A DNA stretch of 64,000 bases, taken from assembly GCA_022496205.1 (NCBI GenBank), contig WTXD01000007.1, positions 620,001 to 684,000 on the forward strand. The letters are read 5' to 3'. This stretch comes from Gloeopeniophorella convolvens. Taxonomy: Eukaryota > Basidiomycota > Agaricomycetes > Russulales. The position numbers were made by a program, and so were the translations under genes. Under the pieces are notes generated by a model. It ran no database searches and was not told the DNA's origin. It saw only the letters and a list, made by a program, of their open reading frames with translations. The number at the start of each line of letters is the position of its first letter. Position 1 is the stretch's first letter. Shown one piece after another: positions 1 to 12,162 of this stretch.

Positions 1-122
1 CGGGAAACCAATTGTACCCCACCCAAACCCCCTTAAGTTGATGTAGACTAAAACACATCCACTGTGCACTCGCTGCGTGCGCTGGCATCTGTCTTTCTCC
101 TCCTCCTCTTCCTCTCACTCCA

Positions 123-128
123 TATAAA
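123..128 (+). promoter_or_regulatory. TATA box of the O-mannosyltransferase gene
   Basis: A tataaa element lies 82 bases upstream of the ATG at 210. It is followed by a pyrimidine-rich leader (ctcctcctcttcctc just before it, ctccttctctttcttcc just after it), the usual look of a basidiomycete core promoter. Confidence 0.55.
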
Positions 129-209
129 GGCGCTCAGTCTCCTTCTCTTTCTTCCTACTCACCCCGTTTAGACCCTGCAGCCTGGTCGTGTCGCTCATTT
201 TCTGAAATA

Positions 210-3200
210 ATGCCGTCTGGCGCAGTGCGCGCTAGGCGTCCCGCCTCTCCCCCACCAGGTCACCACCAACCCGCACCACGATTTCCGCCCAAAGAGGGCC
301 ACCTCGATGCTGACGAGCGTCGTGCGGCTGCGTCTCTGGGGTATGGACCCTCCCGCAAGGCCGGATACGCACCTGGAGGCTACAACATCACCTCCGGCGA
401 GTGGAAGCTCCTCCTGATTCTTGTCATCGTCGCCTCGGCAGTGCGCCTTTTCCGCATATCAAAGCCTGATAGTGTTGTGTGCGTGCCCAGCGCAGTCTCC
501 AGTAGCTGAGCGTTTGGGACTGATAGGCCGGTTAACAGATTCGACGAGGTGCACTTTGGCAAGTTCGCCTCAAGATACATCAAGACACGGTACTTCGTCG
601 ATGTCCACCCCCCACTAGCGAAACTCCTCATCACCCTCGCCGCCTTCGTATCTGGTTTCAATGGTCATTTCGACTTCTCAGAGATTGGAAAGTGAGTGCA
701 GTATTCTTAGCTCACGGGGAGCAGTCCCCTGTTGGCTGGTCTGGTCTCAACGTATCACACAGAGTTTACGAAGACACTCCCTATGTTGCCATGCGCATGG
801 TCCCCGCAACCCTTGGAATTGCTACTGTACCCCTCGCCTACCTGACGCTCCGCGGCCTTGATTGCCGCGCCACGACTGCGCTCCTCGCATCGATCCTCCT
901 CATCTTCGAGAACGCCCTCGTCACGCAATCACGACACATCCTCCTCGACTCTCCGCTCGTATTCTTTACCGCTCTCACCATTTTCGTTTGGGTCGGCTTC
1001 TGTAACGAAGACAAGCACGAGCCGTTTACAGACCGATGGTATGAGTGGCTCGCGCTCACTGGCCTCTCGCTTGGCGCGGTCGTCAGCAGCAAGTGGGTCG
1101 GACTGTTCACCATCGCGACGGTCGGCTTTGGCACGATCCGGCAGCTGTGGACGTTGCTGGGCGACCTGCGTGTCCCGCCGCGCCTCTGGATCAAGCATTT
1201 CATGACCCGCGCCATCTTCCTCATCGGTGTGCCGATTGTATTCTACATGGCCATGTTCCAGATCCATTTCATGATTCTGGAGAACTCGGGTGATGGCGAT
1301 GGATTTATGAGCGCGGAGTTCCAGCATACGTTGGGCGGTCACAGTATGGCGGACACTTACGCGGGTGCGTAGTTCGGCGCTCGGCTGGGGCATCTGTCTT
1401 AATAGATTTGTACAGATGTTGCAATCGGATCCCAGGTCAACATCCGCCACGTCAACACACAAGGAGGCTACCTGCACTCGCATGCCCATAATTACCCCGG
1501 TGGAAGCCAACGTACGTCGTCTCAGCCTGGTTATTTCGCTCTTATCTGACGGCTTTCCTACAGAGCAACAGATCACGCTCTACCCCCATATTGACGAAAA
1601 CAATGACTGGCGGATCATCAACGCAACGCAGGACAACCATCCTGAGACGGACTGGTTGAACCTGCCTGAGCTCGTCTACATCGAGTCAGGCTCGCGCATC
1701 AAGCTTAGACATATCATCACTGAAAAAAACCTCCACTCACACGATTTCCGTCCCCCTGTCTCCGACGTCGACTTCCAGAACGAGGTCTCCGGATATGGCA
1801 TGCCCGGCTTCGCCGGTGACGCGAACGATGACTGGATTGTGGAGATTGAAAAGGGTACCAGAGGCGATTCGGTGTCCAGCCGCCGTGTGCGCACCCTGCG
1901 GACGCAATTTAGGCTGCGGCATGCTCTCTCGGGGTGTTACCTGTTCTCGCACAAGGTCAAGCTGCCCCTCTGGGGCTTCGAGCAACAGGAGGTGACATGC
2001 AACAAGAACGCAGTCAAGGCGAACTCGTTGTGGGTCATCGAGTCCAACGACCACCCTAAACGTGAGCATGGTCTGGTCAGAGGTTTCCGTGACTGATCAT
2101 GTCCGTAGTGCCTCGGAACGCTCCTAAGGTCAACTACCGCAAGCTTAGTTTCCTGGACAAGTTCTTTGAGCTTCAGAAGGTGATGTGGCAGACGAACGCG
2201 GGTCTCACGGAACGGCACACGTACGATTCTCGTCCTTCCTCGTGGCCTCGGCTAAGTCGCGGAATCGTAAGTACCTTGCGAGCAATTATTCTGCGGGAGC
2301 TAAACGGGGTCCTCAGAACTTCTGGGTCAAGGACCATCGCCAGGTCTACCTTATTGGCAACCCCATGATCTGGTGGTTGAGCACGGCTGCTGTCGCCGGA
2401 TATGTTGCACTGCGCGCCTTCCTTGTCCTCCGGGCACAGCGCGGTTATAGAGACTTTGAGAACAGTGAGGAGCCAAGTCTATATCTGCGTGGCCAATAAT
2501 TGAACCGACATTTCCAGCCAAACTCGTCAAATACGACACCCTCTGCGGCTTCCTCTTCATGGGCTGGGGTCTCCATTACTTCCCGTTCTTCCTCATGGGA
2601 CGTCAGCTTTTCCTGCACCATTACCTCCCCGCACTCTACTTTGCCATTCTGCTGCTCTGCTCAGTCTTTGACTTCCTGACGTCCACGCTCCGTCCACGCT
2701 GGCGTCTGCAGGTTGCTGCCGTCATCGCTATTCTGGCCATCTGGAACTTCTCGATCTTCAGCCCTCTGTCGTATGGCAGTGATTGGACGAGGGCAGAGTG
2801 CCACAATGCGCAGTGGTTGAAGACCTGGGACTTCAGCTGGTGGGTGGTCTGTCAGACCTTGATCTGCCATTCATTCACCTGTATCGTCTTCTAGCAACGA
2901 ATTCTTTGAAGACGTGCGTCTAGCCTTTATTGTGCTTTTGATTTCACTGACATGTCTTCCAGTATGCACACTATAACGGTGGCTTCCTCCCCACACCCAA
3001 GTCATCCAGCGTTGCACCCCCGCCTGTCGCTACCATCGGTGGTGAGCCCGGCGGACGTGGCGCGATAGTCGTTGAAGACAAGCTCGGCCAGGCCGCCGAC
3101 GTGCCCCCACCAGCCGAGGAGACACACATTGACCGCGGCAAGGCTGAGCCCGGCCGTGACATCTTCGCTGCGGCGCCGAAGAAAGCAGATGTGAAGAGCG

Positions 3201-3544
3201 ACGAGGTGGTCCCGCCCGCGCAAGATGGCGAGCCCAAGACATATAGCGCCATCGGCCTGTCCTCCACCGATGATGCAACTCCCGAGCATCATGATGATAA
3301 GGCTGCGGAGCCTGAGAAAGAGAAGACCGCGGATGCCTCGTCAGCATCGAGCGCAAGCGAATCTGTTGCTCCGGCTGCCGCGCATGACGACGCTGGCGCC
3401 GCGAAGGCTGCCGAGAGCGCCGCGGCGGCAGCGCCTGTGGAGGCGGATGCGGCGAGGGTGAAGGTCCAGGGTCCGCTCGACGCCGAGGAGGCAGAGGCGG
3501 ACGAGGTGCGCCAGGAACTGTTCCCCGACGCCGCACAGGCATGA
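210..3544 (+). CDS. pmt2: Dolichyl-phosphate-mannose protein O-mannosyltransferase (PMT2-like)
   Basis: Transfers mannose from dolichyl-phosphate-mannose to Ser/Thr of secretory proteins in the ER membrane. Ten exons: 210-478, 539-691, 763-1364, 1416-1511, 1564-2061, 2109-2266, 2317-2464, 2518-2839, 2895-2913, 2963-3544, giving 948 residues. Family marks are the luminal loop with FDEVHFGKF and DVHPPLAKLL after the first membrane helix, the DSPLVFFTALT helix, and the MIR repeats (GGYLHSHAHNYPGGS, NLHSHDFRPPV). A multi-helix C-terminal half includes GRQLFLHHYLPALYF. GYG followed by GDANDDW in the MIR region resembles the PMT2/POMT2 branch, but the subfamily is assigned from memory and PMT1 or PMT4 is not excluded. 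After the last conserved segment (YAHYNGG) there is an unusual tail of roughly 190 residues rich in Ala, Glu, Asp and Pro, presumably cytosolic. The start is the first ATG after the TATA box. Confidence 0.9.
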
Positions 3545-4006
3545 GCGCGCGCACAGATCGGTCCTGCAGGTGAAAATTCGTGCGCGGATGCGAGCATAGA
3601 CCGTCCGCCGTGGCTTGTACCCATTTATGCCCGCTTGCCTTAGCTTTGCTTAGTACTTACTGTTGGACTGGGTCTCGTTTTCGTATAGCAGAATAATTTA
3701 TCCACTTGCAACCCAGAAAGTTGTTATGCTTGTGTCCAAGTCGTGCGAGTCCGACTGCCAGGACCGGTGAGTACTTGAGTGCCGGCATCGGCTGTGCCCT
3801 TCAACAGCCTTCAACACACGAATTTCCGCAGCTTCCTCTCGGGCGAGAACTCGTTCATACAATGATGCTGTACTGCTCGAGAGGTGTACCTTTCTCACAT
3901 ACGCTCACCTGACATGCATCGCCACGCGAACGACACCCCGGTCGGCGTCCAGAGCGGCCTGCATATAGTCGCGCAAGCATCAGCGCTGAGCGCCCACTGA
4001 TCCAGC
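3545..4006. other. Intergenic region
   Basis: This holds the 3' flank of the O-mannosyltransferase and the upstream region of the NACHT-ankyrin gene. I see no coding potential with fungal family signatures and no clear TATA box. Confidence 0.5.
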
Positions 4007-7000
4007 ATGGAACTCCCCACAGCATCATCATCATCAACACAAAACCCGCTTTTTGACCAAGCGCTCCGGAAGCATCTCGACGCGCTGCAACCCGAGGACC
4101 GCGACGCGTTCACGCGCTGCACCGCGGAGGATGTCCTCGCCGCGGCGGAGCAACTCAGCAGCACGCACGCGACGCAAAGCCGGACACGGAGGTACCTGAC
4201 GAGGTTCACGGCGATCGTCCGCCCGCTTGAGGGATATTTCGACGCGGTGGACCATGTGGTGTGCTCGATGCCCAGCGCGCAGCTTGGTGGGGTGGTGTGG
4301 GGCGCACTGAAGTTCGTGTTGAGTGTGAGTTGCCACGCCTCCGTTGCTTGGGGTGCTGGGCTGAGCTGGTTGCATGTGTCACAGGCGATTCACAGGCTGT
4401 CGGACTTCTTTGAGGAGATCGTGAAAGTTCTGGAAGAGATCGCCCAGTCGCTACCCTTCTACAGGGATTATGCTGTCGAGATTTATCGCGATTCGGAACG
4501 CGTACAACAAGTCAGTCGCTCTTACTTCATCGCGTCCACAAAAGCCCTGAACGTCCTGGATTACAAGGCTTTGGCGGATGTATACTCTGACATCCTAGTG
4601 GTCTGCTCCGCGGTGCGGCGCGTCTTTCTGAAGAAGGGGGGTAGCCCACGCTGTAAGTGTTCTCGGTTTAATTTGTTCATACTTTGCCCAAATGATAACA
4701 CCAGTCACTCAGCCGGGTCAGGCGTCCTGGTTCAAGCCTTCAATCCGTGGAATAAGGCGATTGAAGATGTCACCAAGGGCCTGCAGAACCGTCGCGAGCT
4801 CCTTGAACGCGAGTTGAAACATGCGGATCGTATGCTCGACCATGGGGACCGCCTCGATCGTCAGCGGAGGGATGCCGACAGACTGCGCGGTCAGTGCAGC
4901 GTTCTGCTCTCATGTGTAGCACTTTATTGACTATGGGGTAATCTCAGAGCAACAGAAGCAAGACTTTCTCGCGCTCCTTCCTTACGAAGACTGCTACGCC
5001 AAGCACGAAGACTGTCTAGCCGCTCTTCAGCCTGATTACGACGCAGGAAATTGGCTTCTGAACCGAGAGGAATTCACGACTTGGGCGGATCACCAACCAG
5101 CTGGACTGCTGTGGGTGCATGGCAAACGTAGGTGGAAATTCTACTCGCCTTCTCCTAAATGACGTTCTGAAACCCGAGCCAGCGGGAGTTGGCAAGACCG
5201 TCCTGGCGTATGTTGTGCTGCTGTTCGTAGCTTGGCTCTAGCACTGACCACCAACGCCGCACCGCAGTTCAATCACCATCGAGTGGGCGAAGAAAGCCTT
5301 GATTCACGGGAAGCGGCCGACTGTAGCTTTTTTCTACTGTGAACATGACAACCCGAAGAAGCGCGACCCTCAACTGCTCCTCGCTACCCTCCTCCATCAA
5401 GTACTTAGGCAGCTTCCTCCCAAGTTTTGGGCCGACTTAGAGGTGGACGACGGCCTTTCTACGACCCGCTCCCTCGAGAAACTTTGCAATCTTCTCAAGG
5501 CTGCATGCGATCATCTGGAGGAAACGAGGCCGGTGGTTCTAGTTGTCGACGCCTTGGACGAATGCGAGGTGGCCTTGCGCAAGCGTCTGCTGCCTTTGCT
5601 GGTCTCTCTAGGGCGGCGCTCGAGGCTACTTCTCACCAGCCGGAAAGAAATGGACCTAGGAAACGCGTTCGAGAACACACCATACATCGCTATCACTGCC
5701 ATAGACGTCGACAGCGACATCCACCACTACGTCGGTCGTAAGGTCAAACTAGTGGACGACGAAGAATTCCCCGATGATTCTCTGGGTGTTGGCGACCCTA
5801 CGTTACTCGATGAGATATCGAGGACCCTCATTGAGCGTGCGGAGGGAATGTATGTTTGTCAAGACTTCACCATGACAGGCGCTTAGCGTATTTACAGGTT
5901 TTTGTGGGTGCAACTGCAGATCTCCCATCTCCAGGAGCAAAGAACGGATCACGATATTCGCGAGGCTCTGACTACCCTTTCTAGCGGCCTCCAACCTACA
6001 TTCATTCGCATCCTCAAGTCTATCGACCGCTTGCCCGCCACGAGACGAGTCCGTGTGCAAAGGATCTTGCGATGGGTTGTTTGTGCGGAGCACCCACTAG
6101 GCCTTCGGGAGCTTTCAGAAGCCGTCGCTATTCAAGATATGCAAGACAACTGGGACACCTCGCGATGCGTCAATCGACCGACAAGCCTGATCGAAGATTG
6201 CTTCAACCTCGTCCTGTGTACCGAAAGCTCCTGGCAATCCCGAGACAGCAAAGTCCAGCTCATCCATTCTTCAGTCAAGGAATTTCTGCTACAAAACCCC
6301 TTGCTGCTTGGCGAATCCCTTGCAGCCTACCACATATACCCACTTCCAGATGCCTATATTGCCATGGTTACCGACTGTTTCAAGTACCTTGGGCTGGTGG
6401 CTCAGGACGCCAACCATAATACTTACTCTTATCCTGTGTTCGATCCGATGCCCGAAGAGCGGCATCCGTTGGTCATGTATACCAGCGAGTTCTGGCCCCA
6501 ACACCTCAGGGCTGCAGGGCCTGCTGGAGAGCAGCTTGTCCACCCTTTCTCCCAATTCCTGCAACCACATTCACTCTCACGTCACTTCTGGTCGGAAAGG
6601 TACAATCGGAAGCGGTGCGCTGTTATCTTGTCAAAATCCGCATATTGCCTGACATAGCGTCGCAGGGACAACGGAATCTACGCGACGATGTCTCTATGCC
6701 ATCTGGCAGCCCGCCTCTCCCTTCCGTACATTGTCAAACCAATATTGGCTCAAGGGATCGACGGCGGCGAAGGTCACTTCTCAAACGGCCTCAGTGCCCT
6801 CCATCTGGCCGCGAGATTCGCAGAAGATGCGACACTCCGTGTCCTCGTGGAGTCCGGTGCCGACATCAACGTGAGGACCCACAAGCAGCTAACCGCGCTT
6901 CATATCGCTGCGGGAAACTGGGATGGCGAACGAGTTGTACAAGCATTACTCGATCTCGGCGCAAACGCCACTGTTGTGGACAAGGACGGCAGGACTCCGC

Positions 7001-8112
7001 TTCATGTTGCCGCTCAGAACGGATACGGACAGGGGAGTCTTCTGCTGCTATTGGAGCATGGCGCAGACGTGCACAGGCCGGACAATGCGGGGCAGCTTCC
7101 CATCCACGCAGCCGCAGCTAACCCCTACGGGACTACCAGCATCCAATATCTGCTCGCTTACGGCGCCGACGTCAACGCGCTCAACTTTCAGCTGAGCACC
7201 CCTCTCCATGCAGCCGCCGGTATCTGGCACCGAGGAATGGACTCCGTCCTGTTGCTCGTAGAGCACGGGGCGGACGTCAATGCACGCGACCGGAACAATA
7301 TAACCCCTCTACACATGGCGGCGCAAAACCAAGACGGCGGTCGGGCTGTCAAATTCCTGCTGGAGAATGGCGCTCTAGTGGATGCGGTATCACTAGAAGG
7401 GAAGACACCGTTGCACAAAGCCGCTGGTGCGCAGCGCAGCGAAAAAGCCGCTTCGGCGTTGCTCGAACACGGCGCGGACATCCATGCAGTCGACAGCATT
7501 GGACAGACGCCACTCCACATCGCCGTGGAGCAAGAGGCAGGCGCGGACGTGGTGTCCGTCCTCCTCGCACACGGTGCTGATGCCCGCGCATTCGACGGCT
7601 CTATGCTCCAGCCGCTGCACCGCGCCGCCCGCATCGGCGCGAGTGGCCGTATCGCCGCGCTGCTTCTCAGGCACGGCGCGGACCCGAACTGCACGGACCC
7701 CGAGGGGCACACACCGCTGCACCTCACGGCGGGCCGGAACATGAGCTCTGACCCCCGCGCGGCGCGCACGCTGCTGCAACACGGCGCTTACATCGACGCA
7801 CGCGACAACGCGGGCATGACGCCGCTACACCACGCGGCGGCGGAGGGCTACTTCGACACGGTGCTCCTACTACTGCTCCAGCACGGCGCAGACCCGAACG
7901 CGCAGACGGGGCGCGGGCAGACCCCGTTGCACCTCGCCATGCAGTCGCTCAAGCACTGGTGGAGGCTCACGGCCGGCGCGCTGCTGCGGCACGGCGCGGA
8001 TCCGTATCTACTAGATGCGGAGGGCCGCATAGCGGTCGACTACTCCGAACAGCCGCAGATGCTGCTCGATGTGATTTCCGCGCATGAGGCAACTGTCCCG
8101 GTAGCGGACTAG
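4007..8112 (+). CDS. NACHT-ankyrin NLR-like STAND protein
   Basis: Eight exons (4007-4324, 4385-4652, 4713-4889, 4948-5127, 5183-5207, 5268-5849, 5898-6614, 6666-8112) give about 1237 residues. Residues ~60-250 resemble the helical N-terminal domain common in basidiomycete STAND proteins (DUF7708-like: RPLEGYFDAVDHVV, GVVWGALKFVLS). A P-loop GKPGVGKT at ~313-320 is assembled across an intron, and Walker B VVLVVDALDEC lies at ~411-421, so this is a NACHT-type NTPase. The last exon carries about 12 ankyrin repeats (pattern GxTPLHxAA...LLxHGADxNA) and ends in a partial one. Family knowledge: such proteins are the fungal counterparts of NOD-like receptors, with the repeats as sensor, the NACHT as oligomerisation switch and the N-terminus as effector. 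Ligand and output are unknown. No break is seen in the reading frame. Confidence 0.88.
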
Positions 8113-8888
8113 CGAGCTGGGGCATCAGCCTTGCTGACATCCGGCAAAGTCGCGTCCCTGTACAGGGTTTTCGGTGACATCAGACTCAGTGCTCGGGTTA
8201 CGGGAATCGAGGACGTATGAATAGGGCATGCGGCAGACTGAGGGAAACGAGACACATGGCAGTGATACCTGTCGAATGTAATACAGACGATTCCCGGCGG
8301 ACGCGCAGCGTTTGCGCGTCATACTGTATCTACAACGTGTTTTGTATCACTGTCCAATATGTAATCACAGCGACTTCATCAGGCGCCGCACACACTCGGG
8401 AACTACGCGCCTGCGACACCGATTCTCTGGAAGAGGGGAGACGGCGAGTGCGGGGACGGCTCAGGGCACGCGCTGCGCGCGATCTCCGATCGCAACAGCG
8501 AGTTATCTTCGCGTCGAAATCCAAATATTTGCATTTGCGGGTACACTTGGCGGAGATTAGTGTGTTCCGAGCAGCATTGGGGACTGCGGACCGCGGCTTG
8601 GCGCGATTACACATGTAGTGCAGTGGAGACCATAGATACCATAGATTGCCGCATGCAAGCTGCGTAACAAATGCAAGCGAATGTAGGTTCAATCAGATCA
8701 TGAGGAATAATGAATATTGTGAAAACATGGTGGTCATCATACTTCTCGATTTTTACTATCGGCCGTACTCGTCTTTACACCACGAGCGGAGAAAACTACT
8801 TATGTATGCGTAAGGAACCGTTAACAGAACGTAACAGAGCGCGTAGACAAAGATACTCCCGCCAGAACGCACGCACACAGCCAGCCAC
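8113..8888. other. Convergent 3' intergenic region
   Basis: This lies between the tail of the NACHT-ankyrin gene (plus) and the tail of actin (minus). It is AT-richer than its flanks toward 8700. I see no gene or repeat in it. Confidence 0.5.
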
Positions 8889-10381
<1,493 letters not shown>

Positions 10382-12162
10382 TATTGATGAGAGTTGAGAA
10401 AGAAAAGAGGTTGTCGCTGTGGAGGGTGGTGGGGAAGAGGAAAGATGATGAAGACGGATGCAGGCAAGGGTTATGAAGCCTCGACAATATTGTTATCGGA
10501 GATCGCCGCTGCGCCGCCGCCCGTCCGGCGCTCTCGGCACCGCCGCAGCTGCGCGTCCCAAATTAGGCACCGCCTCGGCCTCTCGGCGCCTTGCGCAACT
10601 CCGTTCCGCTTGCCCATTGCGCCATTCCCAACCTCCGAGGGCCACAAGCTCGCTCATGACTGTAAGTTGATTCTACTGGGGGCACACGCGCATTTTGGTG
10701 ATGATACGCGTGCCACGACCACAGCCACTTACACGGCGAATATCGACGTCTGATTTTTCAATGCCTGTCCGCCAACGCGTCATCCTTCCGCTGTGCTCCT
10801 CGGGCCTCAGGCATCATGTATCATCTGATGCCACTCCGGGACCGGACGTTCTTGCGCAGTTGCTGTCCGGCTGCGCGCCTTGGCTCGCATCCATCATGGC
10901 CCGTCCTCGACAGGTTGGAGAAAAGGTGCCACGAGCATACCTTGGCAGCAGTCAATGAACGCGCGTTGACCAGACTGCGCACCGCTGCTGCTCCGGGTCC
11001 AGTAAGAAAAGCCTTCTGCTAAGTATATTGGGACGTCAACGCGTCATCCTTCCCGAATCGTTGCACTGCCCCGGTGCTGTACAATCAATGTTCACACAGC
11101 CACAGCAGTACGTCAACCCAATCATTTCTCTTTGATAGCGACTTCTTGTTCAGCGACGTGCTCTGAAGTGTCTGCGCCCGAAGCAAGACTGCGGCAGCTC
11201 AATTGGATTTCACACAGGTAGGGTCTGCATGCTTCATTGGCTCGGCGAACCACTCATTACGTGCGGCCACAGCAATCCATGTCTCCGTGTGAGGCGCTTG
11301 CTCCTTCGTTGTGACTGCCCTCAACCCAAAGTCGCAGATAATTGGACCTGGTGCCTGCGCTTCAAGTATACCGCGGTTGTCTGGGCAGGCCTTCGAACTT
11401 GACCACAAAAGACTTTCTTAGGGGCACGATACCATTAAGCCAAGGTACAGCCGTACTTTCTTTTGGCTGACTCTATGCCCTATGACGTGAAGTTTTGATG
11501 TTCTCCCTCAGGCCCTGCGCAAGTTTTCGGTGCACGAATCAGGAGCAGAATCTAGAGAGTCTTCGCCAGAGAAGGTGATCATACCGTTGCCGGCCTCGCG
11601 CAGTCGATCGCTTGATCGTTCGAGGCCGCCTGTATGCTTGGCAGCACCGTTATAGCACTCTTGAGTATGTATGCGTGCTAAGGTCTGTCTTCGCGCTGAG
11701 TTGTGCCTGAATCGTCGAGGTGTATTGATATCGAAGCAGTCGAAGTCATCACAAGCGCTTTCGTCTGACAGTTCCGGCGACCAGTGCGCAGCTTAGCAGG
11801 CCCAAGGTCTCAAAATGGCTACGCTTGTCAAACGTGTGCTTTAATCACGAAGGTGGCCACTGATCCTTAAGGGCTGCGTCGTGGGCACCCGCGAACAGCC
11901 CTGCATTCAGCATAAAGAACCTGCCACGAGCACACCCTTACCCTCTTCGTATCTCAGTGGGCTTCGATTCTTCACACTTTCACGCTTCCTGGCACCACTA
12001 CATCTGCTGCGCAGGCCTGCCTGCCTCATGTCCTCCTATTTGAAGGGTCCAAGTCACACTCTCTGAACTCCGGTAAATACTCTGCCAGCCTCGACTTTCC
12101 TCCCTTCCCTACAGCGCCTGCCGAATCCGTACACATTCCAGTCGCAACCGACACTTTCGGGC
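10382..12162. other. Long divergent promoter region
   Basis: About 1.8 kb lies between the actin start (minus) and the pseudokinase start (plus). The actin-proximal 100 bases are a CT-rich leader on the minus strand, as expected for a highly expressed fungal gene. The rest has only short open frames without recognisable domains. Confidence 0.5.

Noticed and set aside
4653..4712. Frame shift in the NACHT-ankyrin gene if the nearer acceptor at 4703-4704 is used
   Set aside because: The acceptor at 4711-4712 gives a 60-base intron and keeps the frame into FNPWNKAIED.
10394..11022. Plus-strand open frames upstream of actin
   Set aside because: Short, overlapping and without family features, in what is best read as promoter DNA.
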